Shown here piece after piece: positions 46,213 to 54,590 of a stretch of 64,000 bases of DNA. The position numbers were made by a program, and so were the translations under genes. The DNA comes from Altererythrobacter lutimaris (GTDB lineage Bacteria; Pseudomonadota; Alphaproteobacteria; Sphingomonadales; Sphingomonadaceae). Position 1 is the stretch's first letter, and the number at the start of each line of letters is the position of its first letter. The notes under the pieces were generated by a model. The model was not told where the DNA came from, ran no database searches, and saw only the letters and a list, made by a program, of their open reading frames with translations. The stretch spans positions 992,001 to 1,056,000 of the forward strand of contig NZ_JABWTA010000001.1 in NCBI RefSeq assembly GCF_013371495.1, in the 5' to 3' direction.

Positions 46213-47282
46213 GCGTCGCTCTCCATGTCACCGTTTCCATTCGCTGGCGTTTCGCGCAAGCGAGCTTCGCCGAGTTCCGCCAGATCCTGCGCAATCCGTC
46301 CGGTAATCTCGTTCTCCAGCAGGCTCGCTGCGACAGCAACCGCATTGGCAACGCCTGCTGCATTGGCGCTACCGTGGCTTTTTACTACGACGCCGTTGAG
46401 ACCAAGGAAGACCGCACCGTTGTGGTTGTTGGGATCCAAGTGGTGCTTGAGCAACTCTGTCGCCGGGCGCGAGACAAGGAAACCGATCTTGGAACGCAGC
46501 GAGCTGGTGAACGCGTTGCGCAGCAAGTCCGTGACGAACCGCGCAGCACCTTCGATTGCCTTGAGAGCGATATTGCCGGAAAATCCATCCGTCACGACGA
46601 CATCCACTTCGCCGCGGTTGATCTTGTCGCTTTCGACAAAGCCGTCGAATTTCATCGAAAGACCGGTTGCCGCTTGCAAGGTCGCAGCGGCATCGCGCAG
46701 GCTGTCCGTACCCTTGATCTCTTCCGTACCGATATTGAGGAGCCGCACGCGCGGGCTCTCAATGCCTGTAACGATCCGCGAATAGGCCGCGCCCATAATC
46801 GCAAATTGCACTAGGTTGCGCGCATCCGCCTCTGTATTGGCGCCAAGGTCGAGCATGACCACATCGTGCTCTTCAAGCGTCGGCATGACCGCCGCGAGCG
46901 CCGGGCGATCAATGCCCGGCATGGTACGCAAAGCCAGCTTGCTCATCGCCATCAGCGCGCCTGTATTGCCAGCCGATACAGCAGCACCGGCATCACCTTG
47001 CTTCACGGCATTGACCGCGAGACCCATGCTGGTCGTCTTGGCACGGCGAAGCGCGCGGCTGGGCAACTCATCGCCGCCAACCACGTCATCGCAATGCAGG
47101 ATTTCCGATGCCCCGCGCATATTCGGGTGATCGTCGAGCGCGGCCTTGATGCGCGTCTCGTCACCCACTAGCAGGAATTGGAACTTGTCGTGGCGACGGC
47201 GCGCTTCGGCAGCGCCTTCGACCATTACGCGCACGCCTTCATCGCCGCCCATCGCATCAACAGCGATACGCGGCAGGCTCAT
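46209..47282 (-). CDS. plsX: Phosphate acyltransferase PlsX
   Basis: 357 residues. Starts [14 protein letters not shown] and contains [10 protein letters not shown] and NIGTEEIKG, all PlsX hallmarks. It makes acyl-phosphate from acyl-ACP for phospholipid synthesis. It is downstream of rpmF by 31 bp and coupled to fabH by a 4-base overlap. Confidence 0.96.
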   Translation of the reverse strand: MSLPRIAVDAMGGDEGVRVMVEGAAEARRRHDKFQFLLVGDETRIKAALDDHPNMRGASEILHCDDVVGGDELPSRALRRAKTTSMGLAVNAVKQGDAGAAVSAGNTGALMAMSKLALRTMPGIDRPALAAVMPTLEEHDVVMLDLGANTEADARNLVQFAIMGAAYSRIVTGIESPRVRLLNIGTEEIKGTDSLRDAAATLQAATGLSMKFDGFVESDKINRGEVDVVVTDGFSGNIALKAIEGAARFVTDLLRNAFTSSLRSKIGFLVSRPATELLKHHLDPNNHNGAVFLGLNGVVVKSHGSANAAGVANAVAVAASLLENEITGRIAQDLAELGEARLRETPANGNGDMESDA

Positions 47283-47313
47283 GTGCGTTTCTCCGACTTA
47301 GACACAGGTGGTC

Positions 47314-47493
47314 TTAGAGACCGACCGCAACGACCTCGCGACCGTTGTAGAAGCCACAGTGCGGGCACAGATTGTGCGGGCGCTTAAGCTCCCCACAATT
47401 GTTGCACTCGTGAAAAGCTTCCACTTTCAACGAATCGTGCGCGCGGCGATTACCACGGCGGTGAGGCGATACTTTTCTCTTTGGGACAGCCAT
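47314..47493 (-). CDS. rpmF: 50S ribosomal protein L32
   Basis: 59 residues translated from the minus strand: starts [19 protein letters not shown], with zinc-type cysteine pairs in CNNCGELK and CPHCGFYNG, and ends at a TAA (47314-47316). This is the standard L32 with an intact zinc ribbon (C+ form). It heads the rpmF-plsX-fabH-ihfA-merR cluster, coupling ribosome and lipid synthesis. Confidence 0.97.
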   Translation of the reverse strand: MAVPKRKVSPHRRGNRRAHDSLKVEAFHECNNCGELKRPHNLCPHCGFYNGREVVAVGL

Positions 47494-47690
47494 GGCGGCA
47501 CCTAATCCTCAAATAAATCTGCAATTTGTGAACCGCCCTAAGGCAAGGACTGTCTTCGCACAAGTTTTGCAAGCGCGTCAGCAGGCCCGGCTATGGCGGG
47601 AAAGCGCGCGCTATAGCGGAAAATCGCAAGGTTGCAACCCACTGCGCACACCCCTAGCAAAAGGCTCGACAACGGAGGTGAATCGCATTC

Positions 47691-48089
47691 ATGCTTACTT
47701 TACTGCCAGTGACACTGACCGCGGCTGCTGCGGCGGCTATTCTCAACGTGTGGCTGATGATCCGTATTGGCGCCATACGCCGAGCGGAGAATATCTCTGT
47801 TGGTGATGAGGACAACGAGAATCTGATCCGTCGGATGCGCGCTCAGGCAAACTTCGTGGAAAGCACGCCCTTCGTGCTGATCCTGATCGCAGCAATAGAG
47901 ATTTCGGGCCGCGGCGAGCCATGGCTCGCATGGGTGGCCGGCATCTACATGCTGGGACGCGTAGCGCATGCATTTGGCATGGATGGTGGCAGCCTTCAGA
48001 TGGGCCGGATGATCGGTACGCTGACGACAATGCTGGCGCTGCTGGGTCTTGCGATTGTCGCTGTGTTGATCAGCGTCGGGGTGATGTAA
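47691..48089 (+). CDS. MAPEG family membrane protein
   Basis: 132 residues with four hydrophobic segments. The motif RRMRAQANFVESTPFVLIL is the signature of the MAPEG family (microsomal glutathione transferase-like), with a conserved Glu and Arg for trimer formation. It may transfer glutathione or simply be a structural relative. A spacer of 197 bp without other genes separates it from rpmF. It converges with the metallo-hydrolase gene across a REP-like element. Confidence 0.85.
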   Translation: MLTLLPVTLTAAAAAAILNVWLMIRIGAIRRAENISVGDEDNENLIRRMRAQANFVESTPFVLILIAAIEISGRGEPWLAWVAGIYMLGRVAHAFGMDGGSLQMGRMIGTLTTMLALLGLAIVAVLISVGVM

Positions 48090-48096
48090 ATTTCCA

Positions 48097-48190
48097 CGTC
48101 ATTGCGAACGCAGCGAAGCAATCCAGATCAGCACGCGATAGACTCTGGATTGCAGCGGCATATCTTCGAGCTGCCTCGCAATGGCAGTTG
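48097..48190. repeat. REP-like palindromic element
   Basis: Outer arms GTCATTGCGA (48098-48107) and TCGCAATGGC (48176-48185) match at 9 of 10. Inner arms GCAATCCAGA (48118-48127) and TCTGGATTGC (48144-48153) are perfect. The sequence is the widely spread GTCATTGCGA...GCGAAGCAATCCAGA type. It lies between convergent genes. Confidence 0.75.
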
Positions 48191-48193
48191 TCG

Positions 48194-48877
48194 TTAACCC
48201 AAAACCCTATCGCTCACAAATGCATTCGTCTGGCGTTCTTGCCCGAACGTGCTGGTCGGGCCGTGGCCGGGAATGAAAGTCACATCATTGCCAAGCGGCC
48301 AGAGCTTCTGTGTGATCGCATCGATCAGGTCCTGATGGTTGCCCATCGGGAAATCGGTGCGGCCAATGCTCCCCTGGAACAGCACATCACCGACAATTGC
48401 GAAGCGTGACGGTTCATGGAAGAACACGACATGGCCCGGCGTGTGGCCGGGGCAATGGATCACGTCGAGCTCCAGCTCGCCGACAGTCACCTTATCGCCA
48501 TCAACCAGCCAGCGATCCGGCTCGAAAACCTTGCCATTGATGCCGTAACGCGCTCCGTCTTCATCCAGCCGCGAAATCCAGAAACGGTCATCCTCATGCG
48601 GACCTTCGATCGGTACGCCCAGCTCTTCAGCGAGGATACCCGCCTGCCCGCAATGGTCGATATGGCCATGCGTGATGAGGATCTTCTCCAGCTCCACCCC
48701 GGTCTTTTCCAGCCCAAGCTTCAACCGGTCGAGATCACCGCCCGGATCGGTCAGCGCGCCCTTGTTTGTCTTCGTGCACCAGATCAGCGAGCAATTCTGC
48801 TGAAGCGGCGTCACGGGAATGATCGCAGCTTTCATCGGTGGTATTTGGGGCGTGGTGTTTGGAGAGGCCTCGGTCAT
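48194..48877 (-). CDS. MBL-fold metallo-hydrolase (glyoxalase II-like)
   Basis: 227 residues (an internal ATG at 48835 would give 213). The metal motif is His70-Gly-His72-Ile-Asp74-His75, followed by VIHCPGHTPGHVVFF and FIPGHGPTSTFGQE. This matches YcbL-type hydrolases that may act on thioesters such as S-lactoylglutathione. No operon partner is close; the GNAT gene is divergent. Confidence 0.9.
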   Translation of the reverse strand: MTEASPNTTPQIPPMKAAIIPVTPLQQNCSLIWCTKTNKGALTDPGGDLDRLKLGLEKTGVELEKILITHGHIDHCGQAGILAEELGVPIEGPHEDDRFWISRLDEDGARYGINGKVFEPDRWLVDGDKVTVGELELDVIHCPGHTPGHVVFFHEPSRFAIVGDVLFQGSIGRTDFPMGNHQDLIDAITQKLWPLGNDVTFIPGHGPTSTFGQERQTNAFVSDRVLG

Positions 48878-48953
48878 GCTGTGTCAGATGGCGCGACTTG
48901 CGCCAGATTACAACAGGCGAGATTTTCGCGGCTCTCAGTGCTAAAGCCAGCGT

Positions 48954-49415
48954 ATGAGCAGGCTCACCATCCGCGACGCAACCGAGCAAGACCTGCCCTA
49001 TATTGTGGGTCTGATCGACAGCGACGCTGTCTCGGCCAAACGCGATCCAGCAATGCCGGCAGACGAGGCCGATCAGCGCGAGGGTTTTGATGCCATTGCA
49101 GGCGACCCAAATCATCGCCTGCTGATTGCTGAGGTAGAAGGCAAGCCTGTCGGGAGCTTCCAGTTGAGCTATATTCCCGGCGTCTCGCGCCAAGGCGCGT
49201 GGCGCGGCCAGATCGAATCCGTGCGCGTCCATCCCGACCACCAGAGCAAAGGGATCGGCGGCGCAATGTTGGAATGGGCGGTCGAGGAATGTCGCAAACG
49301 CGGCTGCGGGCTAGTGCAGCTCACAAGCGACACAACCCGCGAAGATGCGCACCGCTTCTACGAGCGGCTAGGATTCAAACCGACACATACAGGCTTCAAA
49401 CTGAAGCTGCGGTAA
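48954..49415 (+). CDS. GNAT family N-acetyltransferase
   Basis: 153 residues. The acetyl-CoA loop is in IESVRVHPDHQSKGIGGAMLEWAVEECRKRG and the C-terminal beta-bulge in DAHRFYERLGFKPTHTGFKL. The start SRLTIRDATEQDLPYIV is typical. The acceptor substrate is unknown. A 77-bp gap separates it from the divergent metallo-hydrolase. Confidence 0.88.
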   Translation: MSRLTIRDATEQDLPYIVGLIDSDAVSAKRDPAMPADEADQREGFDAIAGDPNHRLLIAEVEGKPVGSFQLSYIPGVSRQGAWRGQIESVRVHPDHQSKGIGGAMLEWAVEECRKRGCGLVQLTSDTTREDAHRFYERLGFKPTHTGFKLKLR

Positions 49416-49431
49416 GTGCCGACGTTGCAAT

Positions 49432-49456
49432 GTCCGGTTACGACCCAATTGCGGAC
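49432..49456 (+). repeat. GTCCG-type palindromic repeat, copy 5
   Basis: GTCCG (49432-49436), core GTTACGACCCAATTG, then CGGAC (49452-49456). It matches copy 2 at 22 of 25 positions when that copy is read on the minus strand. It sits between the GNAT gene and the exported unknown protein gene. Confidence 0.7.
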
Positions 49457-49463
49457 GCCTTGA

Positions 49464-50114
49464 CTACCTTGAGGCTCGAGCCAGTTTGCGCTTAGCTTTC
49501 CTTGCAAACTCAGAGAAATTGGCTTCGATTGCTAGACCGATCTCTTGGCTGACTTCCGCAGGGTCTTCCCCCTCCTCAATTGGGAATACAGTAAGCTTGT
49601 TGCCGCCGTCGGAACGGAACCGAACATCCCAGACGTCCTGGTTACTATACTTGCGAAAGTCGAAGTAGGTCGAAAATCGATCTCCCCAGAAAACATCCTC
49701 GATGAGATCGTTGAAGCGAATGTGCAGCTCGTAATAGCATCGCGCATCGGAAGCTGCTCTGCGTTCCTTGCGCTTTTTTGTCACTTTGTCGGTTTCAAGG
49801 TCCGAATGCCGATAGATCACGGTGTCGGCTGGCAAGCCAAGACTCTCAAGCGGGTCTGCGCGATCTAGCGCCGCAAACTGCAATTCTGGGCCGACAAGCT
49901 CCTTAAACTGGGCATCAACCCCTTCTGCATCGAAACCGGGAAACAGCACTCCCATTCGGAATGGCAACGATGCGAAATGCTCGGTTGGCCAGATGTGAAG
50001 TTCGCAAAGCGGTTCGACTGCTTCTAGCGAGGGGGCTTCTTGAGCCAACGCTGTTGAGGAAACCCCTCCTATCCATGCAAATAATACCAGCGATAGTCGG
50101 CTTACTGTCTTCAT
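49464..50114 (-). CDS. Exported protein of unknown function
   Basis: 216 residues from ATG 50114, with GGGGGGAG just before it. An N-terminal signal peptide (LSLVLFAWIGGVSSTALAQ) predicts export. The mature part has LCELHIWPTEHFASL, a basic KVTKKRKERR segment, CYYELHIRFNDLIEDVFWGDRFSTYFDFRKY, and a basic C-terminus. I do not recognise the family. Base composition looks lower in GC (row 49681-49740 has 28 of 60 G+C). It is enclosed by two palindromic repeat copies. Confidence 0.65.
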   Translation of the reverse strand: MKTVSRLSLVLFAWIGGVSSTALAQEAPSLEAVEPLCELHIWPTEHFASLPFRMGVLFPGFDAEGVDAQFKELVGPELQFAALDRADPLESLGLPADTVIYRHSDLETDKVTKKRKERRAASDARCYYELHIRFNDLIEDVFWGDRFSTYFDFRKYSNQDVWDVRFRSDGGNKLTVFPIEEGEDPAEVSQEIGLAIEANFSEFARKAKRKLARASR

Positions 50115-50221
50115 GCTCCCCCCCAAGCAGTAATTGGTGTTCCCGGGTTGCTTACACTTCGTCATATCGACTTTGCAATGAACCACCTGCTCACCGGTTC
50201 TAGCTGAGTGCTCAATCAGTT

Positions 50222-50248
50222 GGCTGCTTTCCACCCCAAAAGCTGAAG
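50222..50248 (+). repeat. GTCCG-type palindromic repeat, copy 6 (weak)
   Basis: TGGCTGCTTTCCACCCCAAA then AGCTGAA. About 17 of 26 positions agree with copy 5, in the same orientation, but both arms have changed. This is the weakest member of the set and could be chance. Confidence 0.35.
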
Positions 50249-50264
50249 TTGAACTCTCAAGCCC

Positions 50265-50507
50265 TCACCACCGTTTCAACTTGCGAAAACGGCCCTTTTT
50301 GTCGCGGCGGTATTCCAGCTTTGGAGGGACTGCATTAGCCCAGGACCAGAAGCGCCGTAGCCGCGAGCGCAGGCCGCGAGGTTTGGCTTCGCTGCTAGCC
50401 AGGTGCTCCTCATCCGATCCCGCAAGCGCCCAGGTCATCATGACGCCAATGGCGATGGCTGCTGCAACGAGCAGAAACAGGAGAGAGACAAGGATCAATG
50501 TAAGCAT
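50265..50507 (-). CDS. Small single-pass membrane protein
   Basis: 80 residues: one hydrophobic segment (about 3-28), then a polar region and a strongly basic C-terminus (RSRLRRFWSW, YRRDKKGRFRKLKRW). The basic tail would be cytoplasmic. No family recognised. It lies between the exported unknown protein and the S24 repressor on the same strand. Confidence 0.6.
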   Translation of the reverse strand: MLTLILVSLLFLLVAAAIAIGVMMTWALAGSDEEHLASSEAKPRGLRSRLRRFWSWANAVPPKLEYRRDKKGRFRKLKRW

Positions 50508-50599
50508 GAGAGGATCTTACGGGTGTTTGCGTAGGTTATATAACAGGTAAGCGCGCGCAAAATTGGTCAAAGACGACATGTCCACATGCGGGACTTCGG

Positions 50600-51262
50600 C
50601 TAGAGCCGCCCACCTTTCCATACGACGCGGCCGATAATCTCGATGTCGTCCGCGCTCACTTCAATCGGCGGGTACGCCAGGTTCTGGCTGAGCAGTGCGA
50701 GCCGCCCTGCCCCAGCGCTTGCAACGCGCTTCACCATCAGGCTGTCATTCAACCGAACGACATGCACGCCGTCACGGAATGGCCGCACAGTGCGATCGAC
50801 GAGGATTTCATCGCCATCGCGCAGCAGCGGTTCCATACTGTCACCTTCGACAGTGATCGCGGAAAGCTGTGCTGCCTCCAGCCCCTGCTCGCGCAGCCAT
50901 TGCTGTGAGAAGCGGAAGGTGTCGAATGCCTCTTCATTGTCCGGCACAGCGCCGGGGCCAGCCGATGCACCAATGTCGAGCCGCGGGATTTCCACCCATG
51001 CAGAACGGATACTACGAGGCGCAGCGTAGGATTTTTCCTTAATATCCTGTAAAGGCGCACCCAACTCTGCCTCCGGCACGCCGAAGAACTCCGCCAGCTT
51101 CCCGCGGTCCTGCTCTTCAAGCTTGCGCGGGCTGCCTTTCGTAATGAACTGCTGGAGATAGCTCGTATTTCTGCCGATCATCGCTGACAAAGATGCAAGG
51201 CTCGCCCCGCTCTCCTGCGCCAACTCACGCAGCCTTGCGCGCTCTTCTGATAGTTCAGCCAT
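50600..51262 (-). CDS. HTH/S24 peptidase LexA-CI-type repressor
   Basis: 220 residues. N-terminal HTH (about residues 12-62, SLASLSAMIGRNTSYLQQFI) and C-terminal S24 domain with Ser142 (VEGDSMEPLLRDGDE) and Lys178 (SLMVKRVA) as the self-cleavage dyad. A likely cleavage bond is Ala101-Gly102 in GASAGPG. It is the short phage-repressor-like kind common in alphaproteobacterial chromosomes, not classical LexA. Two palindromes directly upstream (51292-51327) look like its own operators. Confidence 0.9.
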   Translation of the reverse strand: MAELSEERARLRELAQESGASLASLSAMIGRNTSYLQQFITKGSPRKLEEQDRGKLAEFFGVPEAELGAPLQDIKEKSYAAPRSIRSAWVEIPRLDIGASAGPGAVPDNEEAFDTFRFSQQWLREQGLEAAQLSAITVEGDSMEPLLRDGDEILVDRTVRPFRDGVHVVRLNDSLMVKRVASAGAGRLALLSQNLAYPPIEVSADDIEIIGRVVWKGGRL

Positions 51263-51291
51263 GAACCCTACCTCACTTTAACCATTAAATT

Positions 51292-51327
51292 TCCTATAGC
51301 ATAGGATTTTTCCTAGACAAGTAGGAA
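51292..51327. promoter_or_regulatory. Two palindromic operators between the S24 repressor and the divergent gene
   Basis: Site 1 is TCCTAT-AGC-ATAGGA (51292-51306). Site 2 is TTCCTA-GACAAG-TAGGAA (51310-51327). Both share TCCTA/TAGGA half sites. They lie 30-65 bp upstream of the repressor start and about 90 bp from the rightward gene, the layout of an autoregulated divergent switch. Confidence 0.6.
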
Positions 51328-51417
51328 TTGAGTTGGAACAAATGCGGAACACCTGATGATTCGAAAGCGATTCGCAATCGGACACGGGTTGGTCGAAACC
51401 ATACTTGAGGGGCAATC

Positions 51418-51714
51418 ATGCTGATCCGCACTGTCGAACAATTCCTCCGCAAACACGATATGGCCGCCACCAAATTCGGGCGCCTTGCCGCTCACGATCC
51501 GCGCTTTGTGCTCGATCTTCGCATGGGCCGTATTCCACGCCCGGGCACAGAGAAACGCGTGCGCCAGTGGATGGAAGACTATTCCCCTGACCGTGTTCCC
51601 CCGGCGTTCGATGCAAAGACCGCCGGCACAATGGGCTACGAAGTCAAAGGCTATGCTGCCCCTGCCCTTGCGGGTCGCACCAAAGTGCAAGGAGCCTTTG
51701 CTCATGCACATTGA
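51418..51714 (+). CDS. Small HTH-like (Cro-type) protein
   Basis: 98 residues. The N-terminal 55 residues (VEQFLRKHDMAATKFGRLAAHDPRFVLDLRMGR, with the conserved FGRLA and D-LR-GR pattern) resemble a short helix-turn-helix family seen in alphaproteobacteria. The C-terminal part is of low conservation. It is transcribed away from the S24 repressor over the two palindromes, which fits a Cro-like role. It overlaps the next gene by 11 bases. Confidence 0.65.
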   Translation: MLIRTVEQFLRKHDMAATKFGRLAAHDPRFVLDLRMGRIPRPGTEKRVRQWMEDYSPDRVPPAFDAKTAGTMGYEVKGYAAPALAGRTKVQGAFAHAH

Positions 51715-52063
51715 TATCCCTGAAACGAAGGCAAAGCGGTATCGCGCACGCAAGACGCTGGGCGACCGGGTGCGTGAAGCGTTGCTCTTGGTTGCGGGTT
51801 CTGAAGCCAATCTCCTCACCCATGAGGAGACGCCTTGGGCCTCGATTACTTTTGCTGGAACGCGGCACGAGCTGACCGTCGAGTTCAACGGGATAGCAGC
51901 GTGCAAAGCGGGTGAGCGTTTTATCGCTACTCTGCCCGATCATGAATTCACCATCCCCAACATGCTGGTGGCCGATGCAACCATCAGCGAAGTGGAATCG
52001 AGCTACACGCCGGAACCGCGCATGGTTGTCACTGCGACGCTGCTACTGCTCGAGGAAGCCTAA
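51704..52063 (+). CDS. Conserved small protein of unknown function
   Basis: 119 residues from ATG 51704, with AAGGAG at 51689-51694. Mixed alpha/beta without signal or membrane segment: basic start KAKRYRARKTLGDRVREALLL, then TWxSITFAGTRHELTVEF-like strands and FIATLPDHEFTIPNMLVADA. Probably co-transcribed with the HTH-like gene before it. Converges with the dehydrogenase gene, overlapping by 4 bases. No family recognised. Confidence 0.65.
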   Translation: MHIDIPETKAKRYRARKTLGDRVREALLLVAGSEANLLTHEETPWASITFAGTRHELTVEFNGIAACKAGERFIATLPDHEFTIPNMLVADATISEVESSYTPEPRMVVTATLLLLEEA

Positions 52064-52998
52064 TACCCCAGCTTCGGATCGAAGATCGGCGCGACAGGCT
52101 CACCTTTCAGATAGCGGTCGAGGTTCTCAAGAAACCGCTCGGCAGACCGGATGAACATCTTATCTTGCGCGCGGCCGGACAAATGCATTGTGATATGCGC
52201 ATTGTCGAGCGCCCATAGCGGGTCTTCAGGCGGCAGTGGCTCAGGCGTGGTCACATCCAGAAACGCGCCACCGATCTTCTTGGCTTGCAGCGCTTCGACA
52301 AGCGCGGGTTGATCGACCACGGCGCCGCGCGCTATGTTCACCAGCACCGCATCTGAATTCATCGCCGCAAGCTCATCCGCCCCGATCATGCTATCGGTTT
52401 CAGGCGTTGCGGGTACAGCGAGGATCACCCAGTCAAAGTCGCCGAGCTTCTCGCGCCATTGATCGGGCGTTAGTACGCCTTCGCCCGCTGTGCGCCGCAC
52501 GACAGTCACGTCGACATCGAAGGATTCCAATCGCGGCTTGATGAGCTTGCCAATCGCACCATAGCCTAAGAGCAGCGCCTTGCTGCCTGCCAGCTCGCGC
52601 TTTCCCGGGCTGTCCTGCAACCATTCCTTGCGGTCTTGTGCGCGGACCACATCGCGATACCCCTTCGCGATGTTGAGCATCCCCATCACGACATATTCGG
52701 CAATGGTAATCGCATTGATCCCCGCGCCATTGGTCACTGTAATGTCGCGCTCGATCAGGACATCCATCGGAAGGAAGTCGAGCCCTGCATAGATGGAATT
52801 GAGCCATTTGAGACTGGTCGCAGCCCGCAGGGTGTCTGCCATCGCGTCCTGCTCGTACATGTCGAACCAGCCGATTTCAGCGTCCGGCACGACTTGCAGC
52901 GCCTCTTCCTTCGTCATGAACCAGCGCACGTCCAGGTTCTTGGGCAAGCGCGGTTCAAGCAGCGGACGGATCAGGCCGGAGATTGCGAGGATTGTCAT
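52060..52998 (-). CDS. D-2-hydroxyacid dehydrogenase
   Basis: 312 residues from ATG 52998, which overlaps the cysS stop (ATGA). The NAD-binding loop is LLGYGAIGKLIKPRL. The catalytic set includes Arg in NIARGAVVDQ, Glu in the TPEPLP segment and His in TMHLSG. It reduces a 2-ketoacid or oxidises a D-hydroxyacid. The substrate is unknown. It is probably translated with cysS. Confidence 0.88.
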   Translation of the reverse strand: MTILAISGLIRPLLEPRLPKNLDVRWFMTKEEALQVVPDAEIGWFDMYEQDAMADTLRAATSLKWLNSIYAGLDFLPMDVLIERDITVTNGAGINAITIAEYVVMGMLNIAKGYRDVVRAQDRKEWLQDSPGKRELAGSKALLLGYGAIGKLIKPRLESFDVDVTVVRRTAGEGVLTPDQWREKLGDFDWVILAVPATPETDSMIGADELAAMNSDAVLVNIARGAVVDQPALVEALQAKKIGGAFLDVTTPEPLPPEDPLWALDNAHITMHLSGRAQDKMFIRSAERFLENLDRYLKGEPVAPIFDPKLGY

Positions 52999-54485
52999 AA
53001 TTTCCACTCCCATCCCAGCGGATCGCCGTCCATCACCTCGACTCCCCTCGCAGCGAGTTCATCACGCAAAGCATCGGACGTTGTGAAGTCTTTCTCTGCC
53101 CGCGCGGCCTTGCGGCGGGCAAGCGCATCTTCGATCTCTGCTTCTTTAATCTCGGCCGACTTCGGACGGAGGCGCAAGTCCTCACGCTGCAGTTCCAGCA
53201 GATCGAGACCAAGCACTGCGTCCATATAGGCAACGACAGCATGCTTCATCGCAGCATCCACTTTCTTTGCCGCAAGCACATCTTCCAGCGCGGTGATCGC
53301 CACGGCTGTGTTCAAGTCGTCGGCCATTGCCTCGTTGAATTTCGCAATCGAAGGCGCGAGTTTGGGATGCTGGAATTCCTCAACCGGCGGCAGGCGTTGG
53401 CCTTGTTCAGCACCCTTAACCGACTCAGTCAACCGCTCTGCTGCCATCACCATGCGCTTCAAGCGGGTCAGTGCAGCCGTCAGACCTTCCCAGGTAAATT
53501 CCAGCTCGCTGCGATAATGCGCTTGCAAGCACATCATCCGATAGCTGAGCGGATGGTAGCCTTTGTCGATCAGCAATTGGAGGCGCAAGAACTCGCCTGC
53601 GCTCTTCGACATCTTGCCGCTGCGCTCAACAAGGAAGTTGTTGTGCATCCAGATCTTTGCGCCTGAATTGGTCGCCTCCGACAATCCGCCGCAGCCGCAA
53701 AAAGCTTGGTTCTGAGCAATCTCGTTCGGGTGGTGAATTTCGCGGTGGTCGATCCCGCCCGTGTGAATGTCGAAGGGAAAACCGAGCAGCTTTTCGCCCA
53801 TGACCGAGCATTCCAGATGCCAGCCCGGAGCGCCTTTGCCCCAAGGCGAATCCCATTCCATCTGACGGGTTTCGCCCCCGGGTGTCTTGCGCCAGATCGC
53901 GAAGTCCGCCGCGTTGCGCTTGCCTTCAACTGTATCGATCCGGCCTTCGCCTTCCTCGGTCACTGCGCGCGCCAGCCGCCCGTAATCGTCGACCGTTGTC
54001 ACATCGAAATAAAGGCCGCTCTCAAGCTCATAGCAATGCTTGTCCGCGATGCTTTTCGCGAATTGCAGCATCTCCTCAATGTAATCTGTTGCGACCGACC
54101 ATTTCGCTGGCTGGCGGATATTGAGTGCCTTCACATCGTCCCAATAGGCCTCGGTATAGTGCCTCGCGATGTCCCAGATGGACTGCGCCTTTTCAGCGGC
54201 CATCTTCTCCATCTTGTCTTCGCCTTCATCCGCATCATCGGTGAGGTGACCGACATCTGTGATGTTGATGATGTGCGTGAGCTTGTAGCCGCGCCAGCTG
54301 AGCGTGCGGCCAAGCACATCCGCGAAGACATAGGCCCGCATGTTGCCGATATGGGGGTAATTGTAGACCGTTGGACCGCAGGTGTAGACGCGCGCTTCGC
54401 CTGCATGGACGGGCTGGAATGGCTCCAGCTGGCGGGTCAACGAATTGAACAGGTGCAATTCGGTAATCGGCGATTGGTCGGTCAT
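52995..54485 (-). CDS. cysS: Cysteinyl-tRNA synthetase
   Basis: 496 residues from ATG 54485. HIGN motif in VYNYPHIGNMRAYVF, KMSKS in RSGKMSKSAGEF, and zinc ligands in TCGP and the CSVMG-H region. It charges tRNA-Cys. It forms a coupled pair with the downstream dehydrogenase. Confidence 0.96.
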   Translation of the reverse strand: MTDQSPITELHLFNSLTRQLEPFQPVHAGEARVYTCGPTVYNYPHIGNMRAYVFADVLGRTLSWRGYKLTHIINITDVGHLTDDADEGEDKMEKMAAEKAQSIWDIARHYTEAYWDDVKALNIRQPAKWSVATDYIEEMLQFAKSIADKHCYELESGLYFDVTTVDDYGRLARAVTEEGEGRIDTVEGKRNAADFAIWRKTPGGETRQMEWDSPWGKGAPGWHLECSVMGEKLLGFPFDIHTGGIDHREIHHPNEIAQNQAFCGCGGLSEATNSGAKIWMHNNFLVERSGKMSKSAGEFLRLQLLIDKGYHPLSYRMMCLQAHYRSELEFTWEGLTAALTRLKRMVMAAERLTESVKGAEQGQRLPPVEEFQHPKLAPSIAKFNEAMADDLNTAVAITALEDVLAAKKVDAAMKHAVVAYMDAVLGLDLLELQREDLRLRPKSAEIKEAEIEDALARRKAARAEKDFTTSDALRDELAARGVEVMDGDPLGWEWKL

Positions 54486-54530
54486 TATGCGGAGCGCTTT
54501 GCGGGTGCGAGCGCGTGCGGTCAAGCATAA

Positions 54531-54564
54531 GAAAAGGCGGCTCCGCCATCTGGTAGAGCCGCCT
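54531..54564 (-). terminator. Rho-independent terminator after the DUF2846-like gene
   Basis: Arms AGGCGGCTC (54535-54543) and GAGCCGCCT (54556-54564) form a 9-bp stem. On the minus strand the hairpin is followed by TTTTC. It lies just downstream of the gene ending at 54591 and before cysS. Confidence 0.8.
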
Positions 54565-54590
54565 CTTTCTGGTTTTCAGTTAGGCCGAGC

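Noticed and set aside
50600..52063. Prophage
   Set aside because: Only a repressor-like pair is present. No integrase, terminase, capsid or lysis genes occur in the window.
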